In this document: in pieces, positions 12,768 through 12,951 of the stretch
Position numbering within the stretch: position 1 is the first letter of the stretch
How the letters are laid out: each line of letters starts with the position of its first letter
NCBI GenBank assembly: GCA_030450335.1
Contig: JAKDIS010000075.1
Span: 1 to 12,951 of the forward strand
Direction of reading: 5' to 3'
Length of the DNA: 12,951 nucleotides
Source: Corynebacterium sp.
GTDB taxonomy: Bacteria; Actinomycetota; Actinomycetes; Mycobacteriales; Mycobacteriaceae
The notes under the pieces: model-generated
Seen by the model: only the letters and a program-made list of their open reading frames with translations
Told to the model about the DNA's origin: nothing
The model's database searches: none
Position numbers and translations under genes: made by a program

Positions 12768-12774
12768 CTCCTCC
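12768..12774 (-). promoter_or_regulatory. Ribosome binding site of the lipoprotein gene
   Basis: GGAGGAG lies 7 nt before the GTG at 12760. This near-ideal site decides the non-ATG start over an out-of-frame ATG at 12776. Confidence 0.8.
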
Positions 12775-12809
12775 ATCTGAGGCCCGTTTCGGGGGGCCGT
12801 CAACTGCAG

Positions 12810-12839
12810 ATGATATGTCCCGGCACGTGTCACGGTGAC
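12810..12839 (-). promoter_or_regulatory. Candidate lipoprotein promoter with palindrome at -35
   Basis: On the minus strand TATCAT (12815 to 12810) is a five-of-six -10 match. The -35 region 18 bp upstream is poor (GTCACC) but forms part of the 11-bp palindrome GTCACCGTGAC (12839 to 12829), which overlaps a CACGTG palindrome (12824-12829). An operator over the -35 is possible. The remaining 12840-12951 stretch has short inverted repeats such as GTCCA (12852-12856) with TGGAC (12876-12880), but no recognisable gene. Confidence 0.4.
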
Positions 12840-12951
12840 GGGTCTCGTCGAGTCCACATTAACCTGTGTGGGGGCTGGACACATAGTCGGAGGATTCACC
12901 TAGGTCGTGTTGCTAAAGGGTTTGTGGCGGCCAGGATGACACCCTCAGGCG

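Noticed and set aside
12621..12899. Minus-strand frame overlapping the lipoprotein start, including the ATG at 12776
   Set aside because: GGAGGAG lies inside that frame and is positioned to serve the GTG at 12760, which opens a textbook lipoprotein signal peptide.

Overview
The window is high-GC actinobacterial DNA, most likely from Corynebacterium or a close relative in the Mycobacteriales. Three things point there. The right half (clpC, mutY, beta-carbonic anhydrase, a one-pass membrane protein, radA, an LpqE-type lipoprotein) follows the M. tuberculosis order Rv3596c to Rv3584. Several genes look leaderless. The acyl-CoA dehydrogenase pair matches mycobacterial FadE24/FadE23 in length and order. 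The species assignment is inference.

Left part, 1-4990: a fatty-acid (beta-oxidation) block. A clear sigma-A-type promoter with an overlapping inverted repeat (69-109) drives a two-gene operon (192-1601 and 1637-2845). It encodes two acyl-CoA dehydrogenase subunits whose lost and retained motifs are complementary, as expected for a heteromeric enzyme. A strong hairpin (2862-2898) ends it. A convergent long-chain acyl-CoA synthetase (FadD family, 3140-4909, minus) lies beyond and has its own hairpin terminator (3081-3111). The synthetase would make the acyl-CoA thioesters that the dehydrogenase oxidises.

Middle, 4910-9822: a 466-bp intergenic region holds the divergent fadD and clpC promoter regions and a perfect 9+9 bp inverted repeat. 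Then come clpC (Hsp100 unfoldase of the ClpCP protease), mutY (minus; adenine glycosylase acting on A opposite 8-oxoG) and, divergently, a beta-class carbonic anhydrase.

Right part, 9823-12951: an intergenic stretch with a threefold tandem 14-bp repeat and a perfect 14-bp palindrome lies in front of a leaderless gene for a one-pass membrane protein with a Ser/Glu-rich stalk (Rv3587c position). This gene converges on radA and overlaps it by 14 bp. radA (minus, apparently leaderless) is separated by a strong terminator from the lipoprotein gene (minus, GTG start) that precedes it. The last 190 bp hold the lipoprotein promoter region and no recognisable gene. By synteny carD would be expected just beyond, which is unverified.

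No mobile element, CRISPR array, RNA gene or obvious novel multigene system is visible. The most informative observations are the absence of disA from its usual place next to radA, the split-motif dehydrogenase pair, and several unexplained operator-like repeats in promoter regions.
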